Shown here in pieces: positions 1 to 9,300 of a stretch of DNA of 41,791 bases (position 1 is the stretch's first letter; the number at the start of each line of letters is the position of its first letter). Origin of the DNA: Microcaldota archaeon (GTDB lineage: Archaea > Micrarchaeota > Micrarchaeia > Micrarchaeales > CABMGC01); contig JAJZJQ010000012.1 in assembly GCA_021851065.1 (NCBI GenBank), positions 1 through 41,791 of the forward strand, in the 5' to 3' direction. The position numbers and the translations under genes were made by a program. Below the pieces are notes generated by a model. That model was not told the DNA's origin and did no database searches. It worked only from the letters and a program-made list of their open reading frames with translations.

Positions 1-741
1 GTAGAACATGCTCCTTCCAAGTCCCCTGTCTACCGCAGCCCTGTTTAGCACTACTGCATCTGCCATATTGTATCCATAATAAGTGGATAAGGCTACTACG
101 AAGTTCTGGCCGCTAGGGTGGTTTGTAACCTTTGCGGTGTCATATGAAGACGTGGTCACTATTGGTCTTTGCGGGTAGAACAGTATGTATGAGCGCGAGT
201 CGAACCTCTGGTTGAAATTCGTCGCATACAGCCCCTGTGCCTGCTTGGTGAAGTTGGCAAGCATTGCATGCCTTGCAAGGCTGTTGTGCTCCGGGTATGG
301 CGAAGTGCTCACAGTAAACCCGAATATGGATGCTATGTCTACCTCAAGATGGGTGCTCTTGCCGCTTATCTCCTTATCAGTCATAGCCACTAGCGCGTTC
401 TCCTCTTCATCAGCATCAAGATATTCTATTATTCCGTTCCTGAGCAGGTAGTTGAAGTTGACCTCCTTGCTCCTGAGCTTTGCAATCAGGTCAGGAGTGA
501 GCCTAGAATGCCCGTTCTCCACTATTATGTAAGGCTTCCTTATCCTTCCCCTGTCTGTGTTTATGTTAACGGCATTCAACCTCTCGGAATAAGATACATT
601 TACCTCCCCTGATATCATGCCTTTTCTCCTTGCAGACCTTATCTCCGATACAAAAGATACCGGGTCCTCTACTGTGCCGGTGACCTTGCCGTTGATGTAA
701 ACATACGACCTTGACCTTGCTTCATGCTTGTTTGATGCCAT
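1..741 (-). CDS. rpoB1: RNA polymerase subunit B' (C-terminal half of the split B subunit), partial
   Basis: Second-largest-subunit C-terminal half of archaeal RNA polymerase, which forms much of the catalytic cleft opposite subunit A. The frame starts at ATG 739-741 and stays open for 247 codons to the window edge, where the gene is cut. Visible family segments are SYVYINGKVTG near the start, RKGMISGEVNVSYSERLN, LRNGIIEYLDADEEENA and, close to the edge, ALSTYYGYNMADAVVLNR. The last is the conserved B-subunit stretch before the catalytic hybrid-binding region. It lies only 8 bases after the stop of the B'' gene, so both are surely one transcript. The split at this point is a known archaeal arrangement. 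Identification is firm; the C-terminus is not visible. Confidence 0.93.
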   Translation of the reverse strand, partial: MASNKHEARSRSYVYINGKVTGTVEDPVSFVSEIRSARRKGMISGEVNVSYSERLNAVNINTDRGRIRKPYIIVENGHSRLTPDLIAKLRSKEVNFNYLLRNGIIEYLDADEEENALVAMTDKEISGKSTHLEVDIASIFGFTVSTSPYPEHNSLARHAMLANFTKQAQGLYATNFNQRFDSRSYILFYPQRPIVTTSSYDTAKVTNHPSGQNFVVALSTYYGYNMADAVVLNRAAVDRGLGRSMFY

Positions 742-749
742 AAATATCA

Positions 750-2219
750 CTATAGCGGGTCTATCTTTCTGATCTCCCTTATCTTCTGCTCAGCAGAGGC
801 CTCGTCTGCTCCAACTGTTATCTTGGCCATTACTGCAAGGTATTTTGTGAGCCCTACCTCCTGCCCTTCTGGGGTTTCAGACGGGCATATCTTGCCCCAC
901 TGCGTACCATGGACATCCCTGGCCTTGAAATGAGGGTGCTTCTTTGCAAGCGGCGACTTGACCCTTCTGAGGTGGGTGACTGTGCTTATCATATTGGTCC
1001 TGTCAAGCACCTGTGACACTCCGGTCTGGCCTGCAACCCATGTTCCAGTGCCCATGGCATATGCTATCCTCTCGGTTATCGTGTCTGGGTTGATTATTGA
1101 TTGTATGCTGAGTTTCCTCCCCCTGGCGCTTGTCCTCTCTATCTGGTACTTGACTTCCTTTGTGAAGAACCTAAATGCATATGCGAACAGCTCCTCCATG
1201 AGCTCTCCGGAATATTTCACCCTCTTGTTTCCATAGTGGTCCTTGTCATCCTCCTTTGCCATCCCGCTTGCTATCATGGTGGCCTTTCTTGCCATCTGCA
1301 CGAGGTATTTGCCCTTCTCGTACCTCGCCTCGGGCTTCTCTCCTATGTGCGGCAGTAGGTAATTATCTATCTGTGTCTCAGCCCTCTTCTGCTGGTACTC
1401 CTTGGCCTGCCCAGGTGCAGAGAGCTTGCCAAGCTCTACGAGAGCCTCAGAAGCCGATATTTCCTTGAACTCCGAGAGCTCAAGGTTTAGCATCATGTCA
1501 TTCTTGAATGACAGGAGGTCTGCGTATTCCAGTATGTCCTTGTCCTTTAAGCCAAGGGCACGCAGGAGCAGAACGAAGTTCAGGCTCTTAGGCACTGTGG
1601 GGAAGTCTACTACGAAGTTGCCGCTCTGCGCGCGGGTCACCACGCACCTTGCCCGGAATCCAGGCGCAGTTGAGAATACAACGCTGGCCACCTTATCCCC
1701 GCTCTTCTTCTTTGTTGTTATTATCCTGTTTGCAGCTACATCTTCAAGGCCTATAAGCACCCTTTCCACTCCCTTTATTATGAAGTAGCCTCCTGGGTCG
1801 TCTGTGTCCTCGCCATTCTCTATCATCTGCTGTTTTGTAACTGCCTTCATGTAGCACATATTGCTCCTGACCATTATCGGCAGCTCGCCTATGAATACCT
1901 CTCCGAACGACGCTGATTTCTCTATGCCTCTTATTATCGGAACTACCTCTACGAATATTGGTGCAGCATAGGTGAGGTTCCTTAGCCTGGTCTCGTTAGG
2001 CATTATCGGCCTGCGGGATCCATCTGCTTCTATGACTGAAGCCTTCTCCAGCCTGACCTTGCCTAGCTTTAGTGCAAATCCCTCAACGCTTGGCTCTATG
2101 GTGTTCTGCCTGTTTATCACTGCCTGTATGCCTGAGTCTAGGAACCTGTTGAAACTCTCTATCTGGTGCGTAACCAGGGAGTTTGACTCCAGGTACGATT
2201 CCAGCAATTCGTTCGCCAT
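750..2219 (-). CDS. rpoB2: RNA polymerase subunit B'' (N-terminal half of the split B subunit)
   Basis: N-terminal half of the archaeal RNA polymerase B subunit, 489 residues, the usual length for a stand-alone B''. Family marks in order are the SNSLVTHQIESFNRFLDSG start, the lobe segment GGYFIIKGVERVLIGLED (about 143-160), GNKRVKYSGELMEELF (about 330-345) and the fork region KARDVHGTQWGKICPSETPEG near residues 432-452. It ends with a natural stop before the B' gene, so the split is genuine and not a frameshift: the downstream ORF has its own ATG 8 bases on. It follows rpoH by 18 bases, and rpoH-rpoB''-rpoB' is the standard archaeal order, so rpoA genes are expected beyond the left edge. Confidence 0.96.
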   Translation of the reverse strand: MANELLESYLESNSLVTHQIESFNRFLDSGIQAVINRQNTIEPSVEGFALKLGKVRLEKASVIEADGSRRPIMPNETRLRNLTYAAPIFVEVVPIIRGIEKSASFGEVFIGELPIMVRSNMCYMKAVTKQQMIENGEDTDDPGGYFIIKGVERVLIGLEDVAANRIITTKKKSGDKVASVVFSTAPGFRARCVVTRAQSGNFVVDFPTVPKSLNFVLLLRALGLKDKDILEYADLLSFKNDMMLNLELSEFKEISASEALVELGKLSAPGQAKEYQQKRAETQIDNYLLPHIGEKPEARYEKGKYLVQMARKATMIASGMAKEDDKDHYGNKRVKYSGELMEELFAYAFRFFTKEVKYQIERTSARGRKLSIQSIINPDTITERIAYAMGTGTWVAGQTGVSQVLDRTNMISTVTHLRRVKSPLAKKHPHFKARDVHGTQWGKICPSETPEGQEVGLTKYLAVMAKITVGADEASAEQKIREIRKIDPL

Positions 2220-2237
2220 TTATAACCACAATTTACC

Positions 2238-2468
2238 TTAACTCTGGACTACCAGCCTGTAGTAGTCGTACTCTATATCTCCGTCCTTCCTGCGCACCTT
2301 TATTATCTGCCCTGGCTTTGCCTGCAACTTTACTGCCTGCGGGTCAGTGTCTAGCATCTTTGGGAGATTGGCTGCGCCTATCTCCAGCTTTGCGAGAACC
2401 TCCTTGGCATCCTTCTCGCTCATAACTTCATGTACCGGGACGAGTTCGTGATCGCTCTTCGAAGACAA
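2238..2468 (-). CDS. rpoH: RNA polymerase subunit H (Rpb5 C-terminal homologue)
   Basis: Small RNA polymerase subunit equal to the C-terminal domain of eukaryotic Rpb5; it sits at the lower jaw of the enzyme. At 76 residues it has the normal archaeal length. HELVPVHEVMSEKDAKEVL, the middle IGAANLPKMLDTDPQA, AKPGQIIKVRR and the terminal DYYRLVV are all canonical. The start is TTG at 2466-2468; a Shine-Dalgarno-like AGGTGA lies 4 bases upstream and no ATG is available. It heads the operon with rpoB'' 18 bases downstream. The likely TATA box is at 2528-2540, giving a leader of about 40 bases. Confidence 0.95.
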   Translation of the reverse strand: MSSKSDHELVPVHEVMSEKDAKEVLAKLEIGAANLPKMLDTDPQAVKLQAKPGQIIKVRRKDGDIEYDYYRLVVQS

Positions 2469-2527
2469 TTATTCACCTAAAATGAGCACTAGCAGTAACA
2501 GGTTCCACCTACAACTAATGCACAAAA

Positions 2528-2540
2528 GGCTTTATAAGCT
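2528..2540 (-). promoter_or_regulatory. TATA box of the rpoH-rpoB''-rpoB' operon
   Basis: On the minus strand the sequence reads AGCTTATAAAGCC, a good archaeal TATA element. Initiation 25 or so bases downstream would fall near 2508, giving a leader of about 40 bases that carries the AGGTGA ribosome site before the TTG start of rpoH. Assigned by position and sequence only. Confidence 0.5.
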
Positions 2541-2567
2541 TTATTTTAAACTCTTTGGCTTCCACTA

Positions 2568-2588
2568 AAAGCCACCGAGAGGGGCTTT
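2568..2588 (-). terminator. Weak hairpin between the small ORF and the rpoH promoter
   Basis: AAAGCC (2568-2573) pairs with GGCTTT (2583-2588) around a 9-base loop. On the minus strand the stem runs into TTTT, so it could end the transcript of the small ORF or tRNA upstream before the rpoH promoter begins. The stem is short, and termination is inference. Confidence 0.22.
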
Positions 2589-2593
2589 GTAGC

Positions 2594-2728
2594 TTAAAAA
2601 TGAAACTGCTTATCCAAAGTTATATCTGCATCAAATATCATTCCAGGATCTGCCCCAAGATCCGCCCAGCGACCTCCATCCACCCTCCTTATCCCAGCAG
2701 TACATAAAACGCCAATCCATTCTTCCAT
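2594..2728 (-). CDS. Possible small protein, 44 residues, unknown
   Basis: An ATG-started frame of 44 codons fills most of the otherwise empty 310-base gap between tRNA-Gly and rpoH. The product would be acidic at the C-terminal half (GADPGMIFDADITLDKQF) with a hydrophobic WIGVL stretch near the N-terminus. The same frame is open upstream past the ATG into the 3' end of the tRNA gene, without another ATG. I do not recognise a family. There is no clear ribosome site and no TATA box of its own. It may be a remnant of a larger gene or chance; the balanced amino acid content is the only argument for coding. Confidence 0.25.
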   Translation of the reverse strand: MEEWIGVLCTAGIRRVDGGRWADLGADPGMIFDADITLDKQFHF

Positions 2729-2778
2729 AACTTGGAACTCACTGTTTACATCGCGTTGCCATAGCAAGGGAAAAGCAA

Positions 2779-2851
2779 TGCGATCGCCGGGATTTGAACC
2801 CGGGTCTCTGCCTTGGAGGGGCAGAGTCCTACCAGGCTAGACTACGATCGC
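2779..2851 (-). tRNA. tRNA-Gly (anticodon UCC)
   Basis: Complete cloverleaf on the minus strand, 73 bases with discriminator A at 2779 and no encoded CCA. The acceptor GCGATCG pairs with CGATCGC, the D stem is GTCT/GGAC, the anticodon stem CTGCC/GGCAG encloses the loop CCTCCAA, and the T arm is CCGGG-TTCAAAT-CCCGG. The anticodon is TCC, glycine, and overall sequence resembles archaeal tRNA-Gly. The base 5' of the anticodon (position 33) is C, not the near-universal U. There is no intron. A TATA element at 2875-2885 lies at the right distance for initiation at the 5' end. Confidence 0.95.
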
Positions 2852-2874
2852 GCGCATTATATGTTGGCATGGAC

Positions 2875-2885
2875 GTTTTTAAGCC
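2875..2885. promoter_or_regulatory. Shared TATA element between tRNA-Gly and trpS
   Basis: GTTTTTAAGCC, read as GGCTTAAAAAC on the minus strand. It lies about 26 bases from the tRNA 5' end (2851) and about 30 bases from the GTG of trpS (2911). One AT-rich element may therefore serve both directions, with trpS leaderless or nearly so. A second AT run at 2893-2900 is too close to the trpS start to be its TATA box unless translation starts later. Confidence 0.45.
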
Positions 2886-2910
2886 TTATCAGGTATATAT
2901 GGCTTGAGTT

Positions 2911-4044
2911 GTGAGAACCGTGCAGCAGGATTACAGGGTAGATCCATATACCGTTGAGGGAAGCGTTAATTACGAAGACCTTGTCAAGAAGTTTGGCATA
3001 GCCCAGATAGACGCAAAGCTAAAGGACAGGATCAAGAAAGACGCAGGAGATCTTCATTTCATGATACGGCGCGGCATCTTCTTCGCGCAGCGCGACATGA
3101 ACTGGCTGCTTGATGAATACGAGAAGGGCAACAAGTTCTACGTCTACACCGGCATAGCCCCTTCTGGTGGCATGACCATCGCCCATCTGCTTCCATTCGT
3201 GATGGCGCAGTGGCTCCAGGAGAAGTTCGATGCGGATGTTCTCATCGAGATACCCGGGGAGGAGAAATTCCTGTCCGGCAAGGATCCAAAGCTGACCCTT
3301 GAAAAGGTCCAGGAGCTTGCATATGCCGACGCCCTTAACATAGCTGCGCTTGGATTCAAGCCCGCGAAAACCAAGATGTTCCTAACAACAGAGTATGCCG
3401 GCGTGCTGTATAAGCAGGCAGTGAGGGTCTCAAAGTACATAACCTTTTCCATAATAAAGGACGCCTTTGGATTCGACAGCGATGCGAATATTGGCCGCAT
3501 ATTCTATACCAGCATGCAGGCTGTTCCTGCATTCCTCAAGTCCGTTCAGATGGGGAAGAACATACCCTGCATAATACCGCTTGGGGTCGACCAGGACGTG
3601 CATTTTAGGGTAGCAAGGAACGCCATAGACAAGCTGGGCTACTACAAACCAGCCATAATGCACAGCACCTTCCTGCCATCGCTCAAGGGCGGAGCCAAGA
3701 TGTCGTCAAGCGATCCGGACAACACGATATACATTGACGATCCCAAGGAAGTAGTTGCAAAGAAAGTCAATAAAGCAATAACGGGCCAGCAATCAACCGC
3801 TGAGCTGCAAAAGAAGCTCGGCGGAGACCCGGCGAAGTGCTCCGTATGCCAGTACAACAGATACCTGTTCGAGCCTGACGACAGCAAGCTTGCAGCAATA
3901 TTCGATGGGGAGAGGAAAGGCACGCTTCTGGCAGGGGAGCACAAGAAGGACCTTGCAGACAAGATGAACAACTTCCTGGACCAGCACCGCAAGAAGAAAG
4001 AGGGGCTCAAGGACAGGATGGATTCATTCATGCTTCGGGACTGA
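2911..4044 (+). CDS. trpS: Tryptophan--tRNA ligase
   Basis: Charges tRNA-Trp; class I synthetase of the archaeal/eukaryotic type, 377 residues. The HIGH-like signature is APSGGMTIAHLLPF (residues 83-96) and the second signature is KMSSSDPDNTIYIDD (263-277). GVDQDVHFRVARN (225-237) is the conserved core motif of the TrpRS/TyrRS group, and the LxGKDPKLTLEKV insertion fits archaeal TrpRS. The start is GTG at 2911; the next in-frame ATG (residue 51) would remove family-conserved sequence. The 3' end overlaps the convergent HAD gene by 21 bases, which suggests antisense overlap of the two transcripts. Confidence 0.95.
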   Translation: MRTVQQDYRVDPYTVEGSVNYEDLVKKFGIAQIDAKLKDRIKKDAGDLHFMIRRGIFFAQRDMNWLLDEYEKGNKFYVYTGIAPSGGMTIAHLLPFVMAQWLQEKFDADVLIEIPGEEKFLSGKDPKLTLEKVQELAYADALNIAALGFKPAKTKMFLTTEYAGVLYKQAVRVSKYITFSIIKDAFGFDSDANIGRIFYTSMQAVPAFLKSVQMGKNIPCIIPLGVDQDVHFRVARNAIDKLGYYKPAIMHSTFLPSLKGGAKMSSSDPDNTIYIDDPKEVVAKKVNKAITGQQSTAELQKKLGGDPAKCSVCQYNRYLFEPDDSKLAAIFDGERKGTLLAGEHKKDLADKMNNFLDQHRKKKEGLKDRMDSFMLRD

Positions 4045-4635
4045 GGCGTTACTGGCAAAGCGGATAAGCCTGTAAAGTGCCTCATTCACGTCTCTTACCC
4101 TTGTAACGTTCGCGCAATCCTCTATCTTTCTATTGTATGGGGTATCGACAAGGAATAACTTCTTGCCGCCATAGTCCTCGGAACACATGGCCTCTGCCAG
4201 CACTGGCGAATCATCCACGAAAAAGTCATAATCCAGCTCCGACTTGTGCCTGTGCGGCATGCTGAGCACTACTTCTATATCTCCTATTCCATGGCGCTCC
4301 AGCCATTCCATAAGCGGCTGCGAAGTCGACTCCAGGCTGCCATTGTCTTTCCTGCTGGTCAGGAACGTTATGCCATAATGCCTCTCTGCCTGCCTTAAGA
4401 GCCTTACATCTATCAGCAGCGGTATCACACTGCTCATATCCTTCCAAGCCTTCACATATGCGTCCATCCACTGCTCATTGGTCATATTTATGCATTCCAA
4501 ATTCCAGTCAACCACATCATCCACAGTGTAATTGGTCGCCTGTGAAGCGTTATGCTGCGCAAGTATAACCGACCACAAATCCGCTATTGTGGAATCCACA
4601 TCTATTGCAACTAGCTTTCTGGTCATGTGACTCAT
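4024..4635 (-). CDS. HAD-superfamily phosphatase, 5' nucleotidase (NT5C-like)
   Basis: Small soluble HAD hydrolase, 203 residues from ATG 4635. The nucleophile motif IDVDST (D12, D14) is at the N-terminus, motif II is in FLTSRKD, and motif IV is YDFFVDDSP, in the order typical of the 5'(3')-deoxyribonucleotidase-like family. Substrate cannot be read from the sequence; nucleoside monophosphates are the family precedent. A longer upstream reading frame exists but would cross the promoter and lacks family sequence. The TATA box at 4657-4668 places initiation at about 4636, so the mRNA is probably leaderless and starts at MSHMTRK. Convergent with trpS, divergent from kae1. Confidence 0.75.
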   Translation of the reverse strand: MSHMTRKLVAIDVDSTIADLWSVILAQHNASQATNYTVDDVVDWNLECINMTNEQWMDAYVKAWKDMSSVIPLLIDVRLLRQAERHYGITFLTSRKDNGSLESTSQPLMEWLERHGIGDIEVVLSMPHRHKSELDYDFFVDDSPVLAEAMCSEDYGGKKLFLVDTPYNRKIEDCANVTRVRDVNEALYRLIRFASNASVPKHE

Positions 4636-4656
4636 GCCATTATTCTGCTGATGCAT

Positions 4657-4668
4657 GATATTTATAGA
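4657..4668. promoter_or_regulatory. Bidirectional TATA element, HAD gene / kae1
   Basis: The near-palindromic ATATTTATAG core is about 26 bases from both the HAD ATG at 4635 and the kae1 ATG at 4689. Both genes would then be leaderless from one shared element. Confidence 0.55.
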
Positions 4669-4688
4669 TTTCATGGTATTATGGAAGC

Positions 4689-5666
4689 ATGCTGGTTCTT
4701 GGCATCGAAAGCAGCGCGCACACTTTCGGCGTAGGGATAGTGGATGGCGGAAGGGTCCTGGCAAACGAGAAGGCCATGTACAAAATAGGCACAAAAGGCA
4801 TGATACCTAGGGAGGTTGCCCAGACGCACATAAGCAACTGCAATGCGGTTATAAGCGCAGCCCTCTCAAAGGCAGGAATCAAGATCAATGAGATAGAGGG
4901 AATAGGGTACACCAAAGGCCCAGGAATAGGAACGTGCCTGCAGGTCGGCCAGCTCGCCGCAAAGACAATAGCCGCAAGGCTTTGCGTGCCCATAGCTCCT
5001 GTGAACCACGGAATAGGCCACATAGAGATAGCGCGCATAATGTCAGGGCTAAAGGATCCAGTGGCGCTTTACGTCAGCGGCGGCAATTCGCAGATACTTA
5101 AACTCTCCAAAGCAAGCCGCAGGCGCTACACTGTGCTAGGGGAGACATTCGATATCGGGGTGGGCAACATGTTCGATACTTTCGCGCGAAGCATAAAGCT
5201 GGATCCGGCATGGGGGTCTACCGTAGAGAAGACTGCAGAAGGCGGCAAATATGTACCAATGCCGTATACTGTCAAAGGCATGGATTTCTCCTTCACAGGA
5301 CTGCTGACCCACGCATCCAGGCTCGCAGCCAGCCACAGGAAGCAGGATGTATGCTTCTCCATGCGCGAGACGTCATTTTCCATGCTGTGCGAGGCCACAG
5401 AGAGGGCCATGCTGCTGTCCGGCAGCAGCGAGATATGTGTGTGCGGCGGCGTTGCCCAGAGCGCAAGGCTAAGGGAGATGCTTAAGGCAGTGGCAGATGA
5501 GCACGGCGCCAGGTTCGGGTTTGCTGCAAACGAGTTCAATGCCGATAACGGGGGCATGATCGCCTTCGTTGCAGAGAGGATGCTCACTAGGGGCGCAGAA
5601 GAAAAGCTGAGGGACTGCACTATCGAGCAGAGGTACCGTATAGACAGCGCAGAGGTGTTTGCATGA
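4689..5666 (+). CDS. kae1: tRNA N6-threonylcarbamoyladenosine transferase Kae1 (KEOPS)
   Basis: Transfers the threonylcarbamoyl group to A37 of ANN-decoding tRNAs, forming t6A, as catalytic subunit of KEOPS. Length is 325 residues, normal for a stand-alone Kae1. The ASKHA-fold marks are GIESSAHTFGVGI (5-17), REVAQTHISNC (41-51), the metal-binding NHGIGHIEI with H107 and H111, VSGGNSQIL (129-137), CGGVAQSARL and the late NADNGGMIAF. The stop overlaps the bud32 start in ATGA, so the pair is translationally coupled; in many archaea the two are fused, here they are separate. The TATA box at 4657-4668 predicts a leaderless message. Its substrate is made by Sua5, encoded at 20.8 kb. Confidence 0.96.
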   Translation: MLVLGIESSAHTFGVGIVDGGRVLANEKAMYKIGTKGMIPREVAQTHISNCNAVISAALSKAGIKINEIEGIGYTKGPGIGTCLQVGQLAAKTIAARLCVPIAPVNHGIGHIEIARIMSGLKDPVALYVSGGNSQILKLSKASRRRYTVLGETFDIGVGNMFDTFARSIKLDPAWGSTVEKTAEGGKYVPMPYTVKGMDFSFTGLLTHASRLAASHRKQDVCFSMRETSFSMLCEATERAMLLSGSSEICVCGGVAQSARLREMLKAVADEHGARFGFAANEFNADNGGMIAFVAERMLTRGAEEKLRDCTIEQRYRIDSAEVFA

Positions 5667-6256
5667 CAAAACCCATTTCAGAGGGCGCAGAGTCGCGTAT
5701 CTATCCTACTGAAATATTCGGCATAGATGCAATAGCAAAGGTGAGGGGGCCAAAGGCCTACAGGGTCCCGCTGCTTGATGTCTCAATAAGAAGTACCAGG
5801 ACAAAGAAGGAAGCCAAGATAATGGCGCTCGCGCTTTCGCACGGAGTCAGGGTGCCGCGGCTACTTGGGGTCAGCGATTATTCCATCTACATGGAGAAGA
5901 TCCACGGCAATCTCATGAAGGACGCCAAAATCTCAGGCAAGCAGGCCGAGATGGCCGGCACTCTGCTCGCCACCCTCCACAATGCAGGCATTGTCCATGG
6001 CGATTTCACTCCTGCAAACATACTGATCGGAGAAGACGGAAAGCTTTACCTAATAGACTTCGGGCTTTCAGAGATAAGCCATGGGGCAGAGGGGAGGGCG
6101 CTGGACCTACTTCTGATAAAGAGGCAGATGGGCGTACGGCTTTACACAAAGTTCGTAAAAAACTACTCGCAAGGGGTTCCATCGGCCCGCGAAATCATAA
6201 AAAGACTTGCCGAGATAGAGAAGCGCGGCAGATACCAGACAAGAACACTCGGCTAG
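5663..6256 (+). CDS. bud32: KEOPS kinase/ATPase Bud32
   Basis: Small atypical kinase of KEOPS that binds Kae1 and, by family precedent, acts as an ATPase during t6A synthesis. It has 197 residues, with the N-terminal ISEGAESRIY loop, catalytic VHGDFTPANILI (111-122) and metal-binding IDFGLS (131-136). K49 in TRTKKEAKIM is a candidate ATP-contacting lysine. The ATG overlaps the kae1 stop by 4 bases. Other KEOPS subunits (Pcc1, Cgi121) are not in the window. The gene ends 55 bases before the start of the surface-protein gene, which has its own promoter. Confidence 0.95.
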   Translation: MTKPISEGAESRIYPTEIFGIDAIAKVRGPKAYRVPLLDVSIRSTRTKKEAKIMALALSHGVRVPRLLGVSDYSIYMEKIHGNLMKDAKISGKQAEMAGTLLATLHNAGIVHGDFTPANILIGEDGKLYLIDFGLSEISHGAEGRALDLLLIKRQMGVRLYTKFVKNYSQGVPSAREIIKRLAEIEKRGRYQTRTLG

Positions 6257-6272
6257 GGCCGGCAAAGCAGCG

Positions 6273-6284
6273 TATTTTATAATC
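6273..6284 (+). promoter_or_regulatory. TATA box of the YVTN surface-protein gene
   Basis: TATTTTATAATC, about 30 bases before the ATG at 6312; a leader of under 10 bases is predicted. Confidence 0.5.
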
Positions 6285-6311
6285 TATGTTCCGATATAAC
6301 CTACTGGGTCT

Positions 6312-9300
6312 ATGGGCACAATCAAGGCAGTTATCGTCGTGGCATTGGCACTTCTTGCACTTTCAAGTTGTGTGCAAACTATACGCGGATCGTCCTTTAC
6401 ATCTACTTCGGGCACATTCCGCAACCTTACCCTTGATGTAGGTCAGTCATACACCTCGAATATCGTTGTAAGCGGCGGCTCTGGCCAGTACTACGGCCAG
6501 TGGGCATGGGCATCTTCAAACCAGGTGAATAATCAAGTCACAAACTCGATACCTACAACTAACTACGGGAGTCCCGATGGCATGGCCATTGCTCCATCAG
6601 GGTCCTTTGCATATGTCGCCTTTCCAAATCTTGATATTGTGGGGGTGATAAACACACTTACGAATATGCCTGTAGACAATATAACTGTCGGCAAACGTCC
6701 GTTTACCGTATCCATCAATCCCTCTGGAACCATTGCCTATGCTGTAAATCTGGGTAGTAATAACCTGAGTGTAATCGACATGGCCACCAATACTGTGATT
6801 AATTCCATATCTACTGGCACATCCTCCCCTTGGGATGCAGTGTTTTCTCCAGATGGCGCAACTGCCTATGTAGCAAGCGAGGTTGGTGATACCCTGAGTG
6901 TTATCGATGTAGCTGCAAATACTGTGGTGCAGACTGTCAGTCTAGGCACATCTCCTTATGGCATTGCAATAAATCCTTCCGGAAGTCTGCTATATGTGAC
7001 CGAGTATTCTGCAGGCCAAGTTGCAGTTGTAAATACGGTTACCTACAGCGTTGTAAACACAATACCAATAGGTCACGGCGCATACCAGATAGCTATTAAT
7101 CCGCAAGGCACCCTTGCCTACGTAACCCAGCGTTACGCAGGGCTTAGCGTAATTAATCTGGCCACTAATACCGTAACAGCTACATTAAGCGGTAATGGGG
7201 CGGTAGCTTTCAATCCGCAAGGCACCCTTGCCTACGTAACTTATTGGAATAGCGCCCTGCTAAATGTAATCGATGTTGCAACTAATGCTGCCATTAACAC
7301 AATAACTCTTGGGGCAGTTACAAGGAATGGGGATGACTCAACAAGCATAGCCTTCACCCCATCCGGCGCAGCTGCCTACATAACCGACTATTCTGCAGAG
7401 AATATAAGTGTTGTAGATGTTGCAGCAAATACTGTAACAAGCAGCATATCTGTGCTTGGACCTGGTATTGGTATTGCACCTGTGGCGTTCAATCCAGTGT
7501 CCCATTATGCATACATCACAAATGACTACGGCGGGATTGGCATCATAAATCCGTCAAATGCAGTTACTGGTTATATACGCGGCCCATTATTGGCAAACCC
7601 TTTTTCCCTGACATTCAACCCTTCCGGCACCCTGGCCTACATATCTAACGTCACATCTTCGGAATCCGGGGTCATGGTTATAGTAAATACAAGCACGAAT
7701 GCCATAGTAAACACGATAGCTCTGCAGTACGTCTCTAGCAGTACTGCGATAAGTCCATCCGGCAGCGTAGCCTATGCCGTTAATGAGTGCGGAACAAGTT
7801 ACGGTTCGTGCAACCCGGGCACAGTCAGCGTGATAGACACAGAAACCAATACAGTGATAAATACCATAACGGTTGGCGAGTATCCTATTGAATCGGCTTT
7901 CAACCCCTCCGGCTCCTTATCCTACGTGCCCAACTACGGCTCAGGCACAGTGAACGTAATCGAAGTGGCTACAAATGCCATAGTAAACACGATAACGGTA
8001 GGAGCGGCCCCAGACTTTGTGTCCTTCAACCCCTCCGGCACCATTGCGTATGTCTCGAACAAATATGGGGTGAACGTTATAGATGTAGCAGCAAATGCCG
8101 TAATTAACACCATAGTTGAGTCCAGCACTATATCCGGCATGGCCTTCAACCCCTCCGGCACCATTGCCTATGCCGCAATAGGCTCAAACAATGCGATCAG
8201 CGTTATCGACGTTCAAACCAACTCAATAATTGGCACAGTCAGCATAAGCAACGGGCCTTTTGGGCTGGCAATGTCTCCATCAGGCTCGTATCTTTATTCC
8301 TCATTGTACTATGATGGCGATGTAAGCGTAATCGGAAACCTTCCTGAAACCGACCTTCAGTCCCTTGGCAATACTCCAGCAGGCAACGGCATCTCACAGC
8401 TTACAATAAATGCAGTCAGCAGCAACACACTGGCATTTTCATTCAATGGCAAGACCTATTCTGAAGGTACGGGGGGCAATACTGTGTATGGCAATTGGGC
8501 ACTGTACGGTTTTGCTGAAGACAGTCCAGGCGTTTATATCGGGACAGGAGGTACAATGTACGGCTTTGGAAACACCATCACATTCTCAAACAGCCTAACA
8601 ATAAACCCTCCTCTCACGGCATCGCTAGTGTATTCGTCAAATCCTGTATCCGATGTCCTGCAGCATGAGACCCTGTCAGCCTCATGGTACGGCGGCACAG
8701 CTCCCTACGCAACATTAAACTGGACCATCACAAATAGTATAAATGGCAATATTATTGCACAAGCCATGTATTCCGATCTGTCTTACTTGGCTACCAGCAA
8801 CTCCTTCACGTTCCAGATACCAAATACCGCAAATGCACTCGGAACTTTAACTGCCAAGTTCAGTATTACTGATAGTGCAACTACTCCGATGGTCTCATTC
8901 TTAGCCAACACCATAACTGACACAGCGCCTTCAATATCAATAACTCCGTCTGCCACTTCCGTATATCCTGGCCAGAGCATAACGCTGTCAAATACCGTGT
9001 CGGGCGGCTTCCCTCCATATTCCTCATATTCCTATACTGTTTTTGAATACGGCAGCGCTGCGGCAGGCGCAGCCAATGTAATCGTAACCGGCAACCGGAT
9101 AACCTTCAGCACTACGGGCACATTCAACGTTACGGAAAGTGTTGCAGACAGCAATGGCATTGTCTCGTATTCCCAAAACGTTGTGATATCCTCGATAAGC
9201 CCTACCACCACCATACCACCTCCGTGCGGCGGCGAAATATGCCAAAGCGGGGGAACCGGGGTTTATAACTCAACCAAAGGCATATCAGGCTCTACCACTG

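Noticed and set aside
739-752. rpoB split as a frameshift artefact
   Set aside because: The B'' stop and B' ATG are 8 bases apart, both products have natural ends, and this split is known in archaea.
2779-2800. tRNA-Gly 3' end as an integration site
   Set aside because: No second copy of the tRNA end was seen in the window and no integrase gene is present; only the odd open frame beside it hints at this.
4636-4794. N-terminal extension of the HAD phosphatase
   Set aside because: It crosses the bidirectional promoter and the start of kae1; the HAD nucleophile motif should lie near the N-terminus, as it does from ATG 4635.
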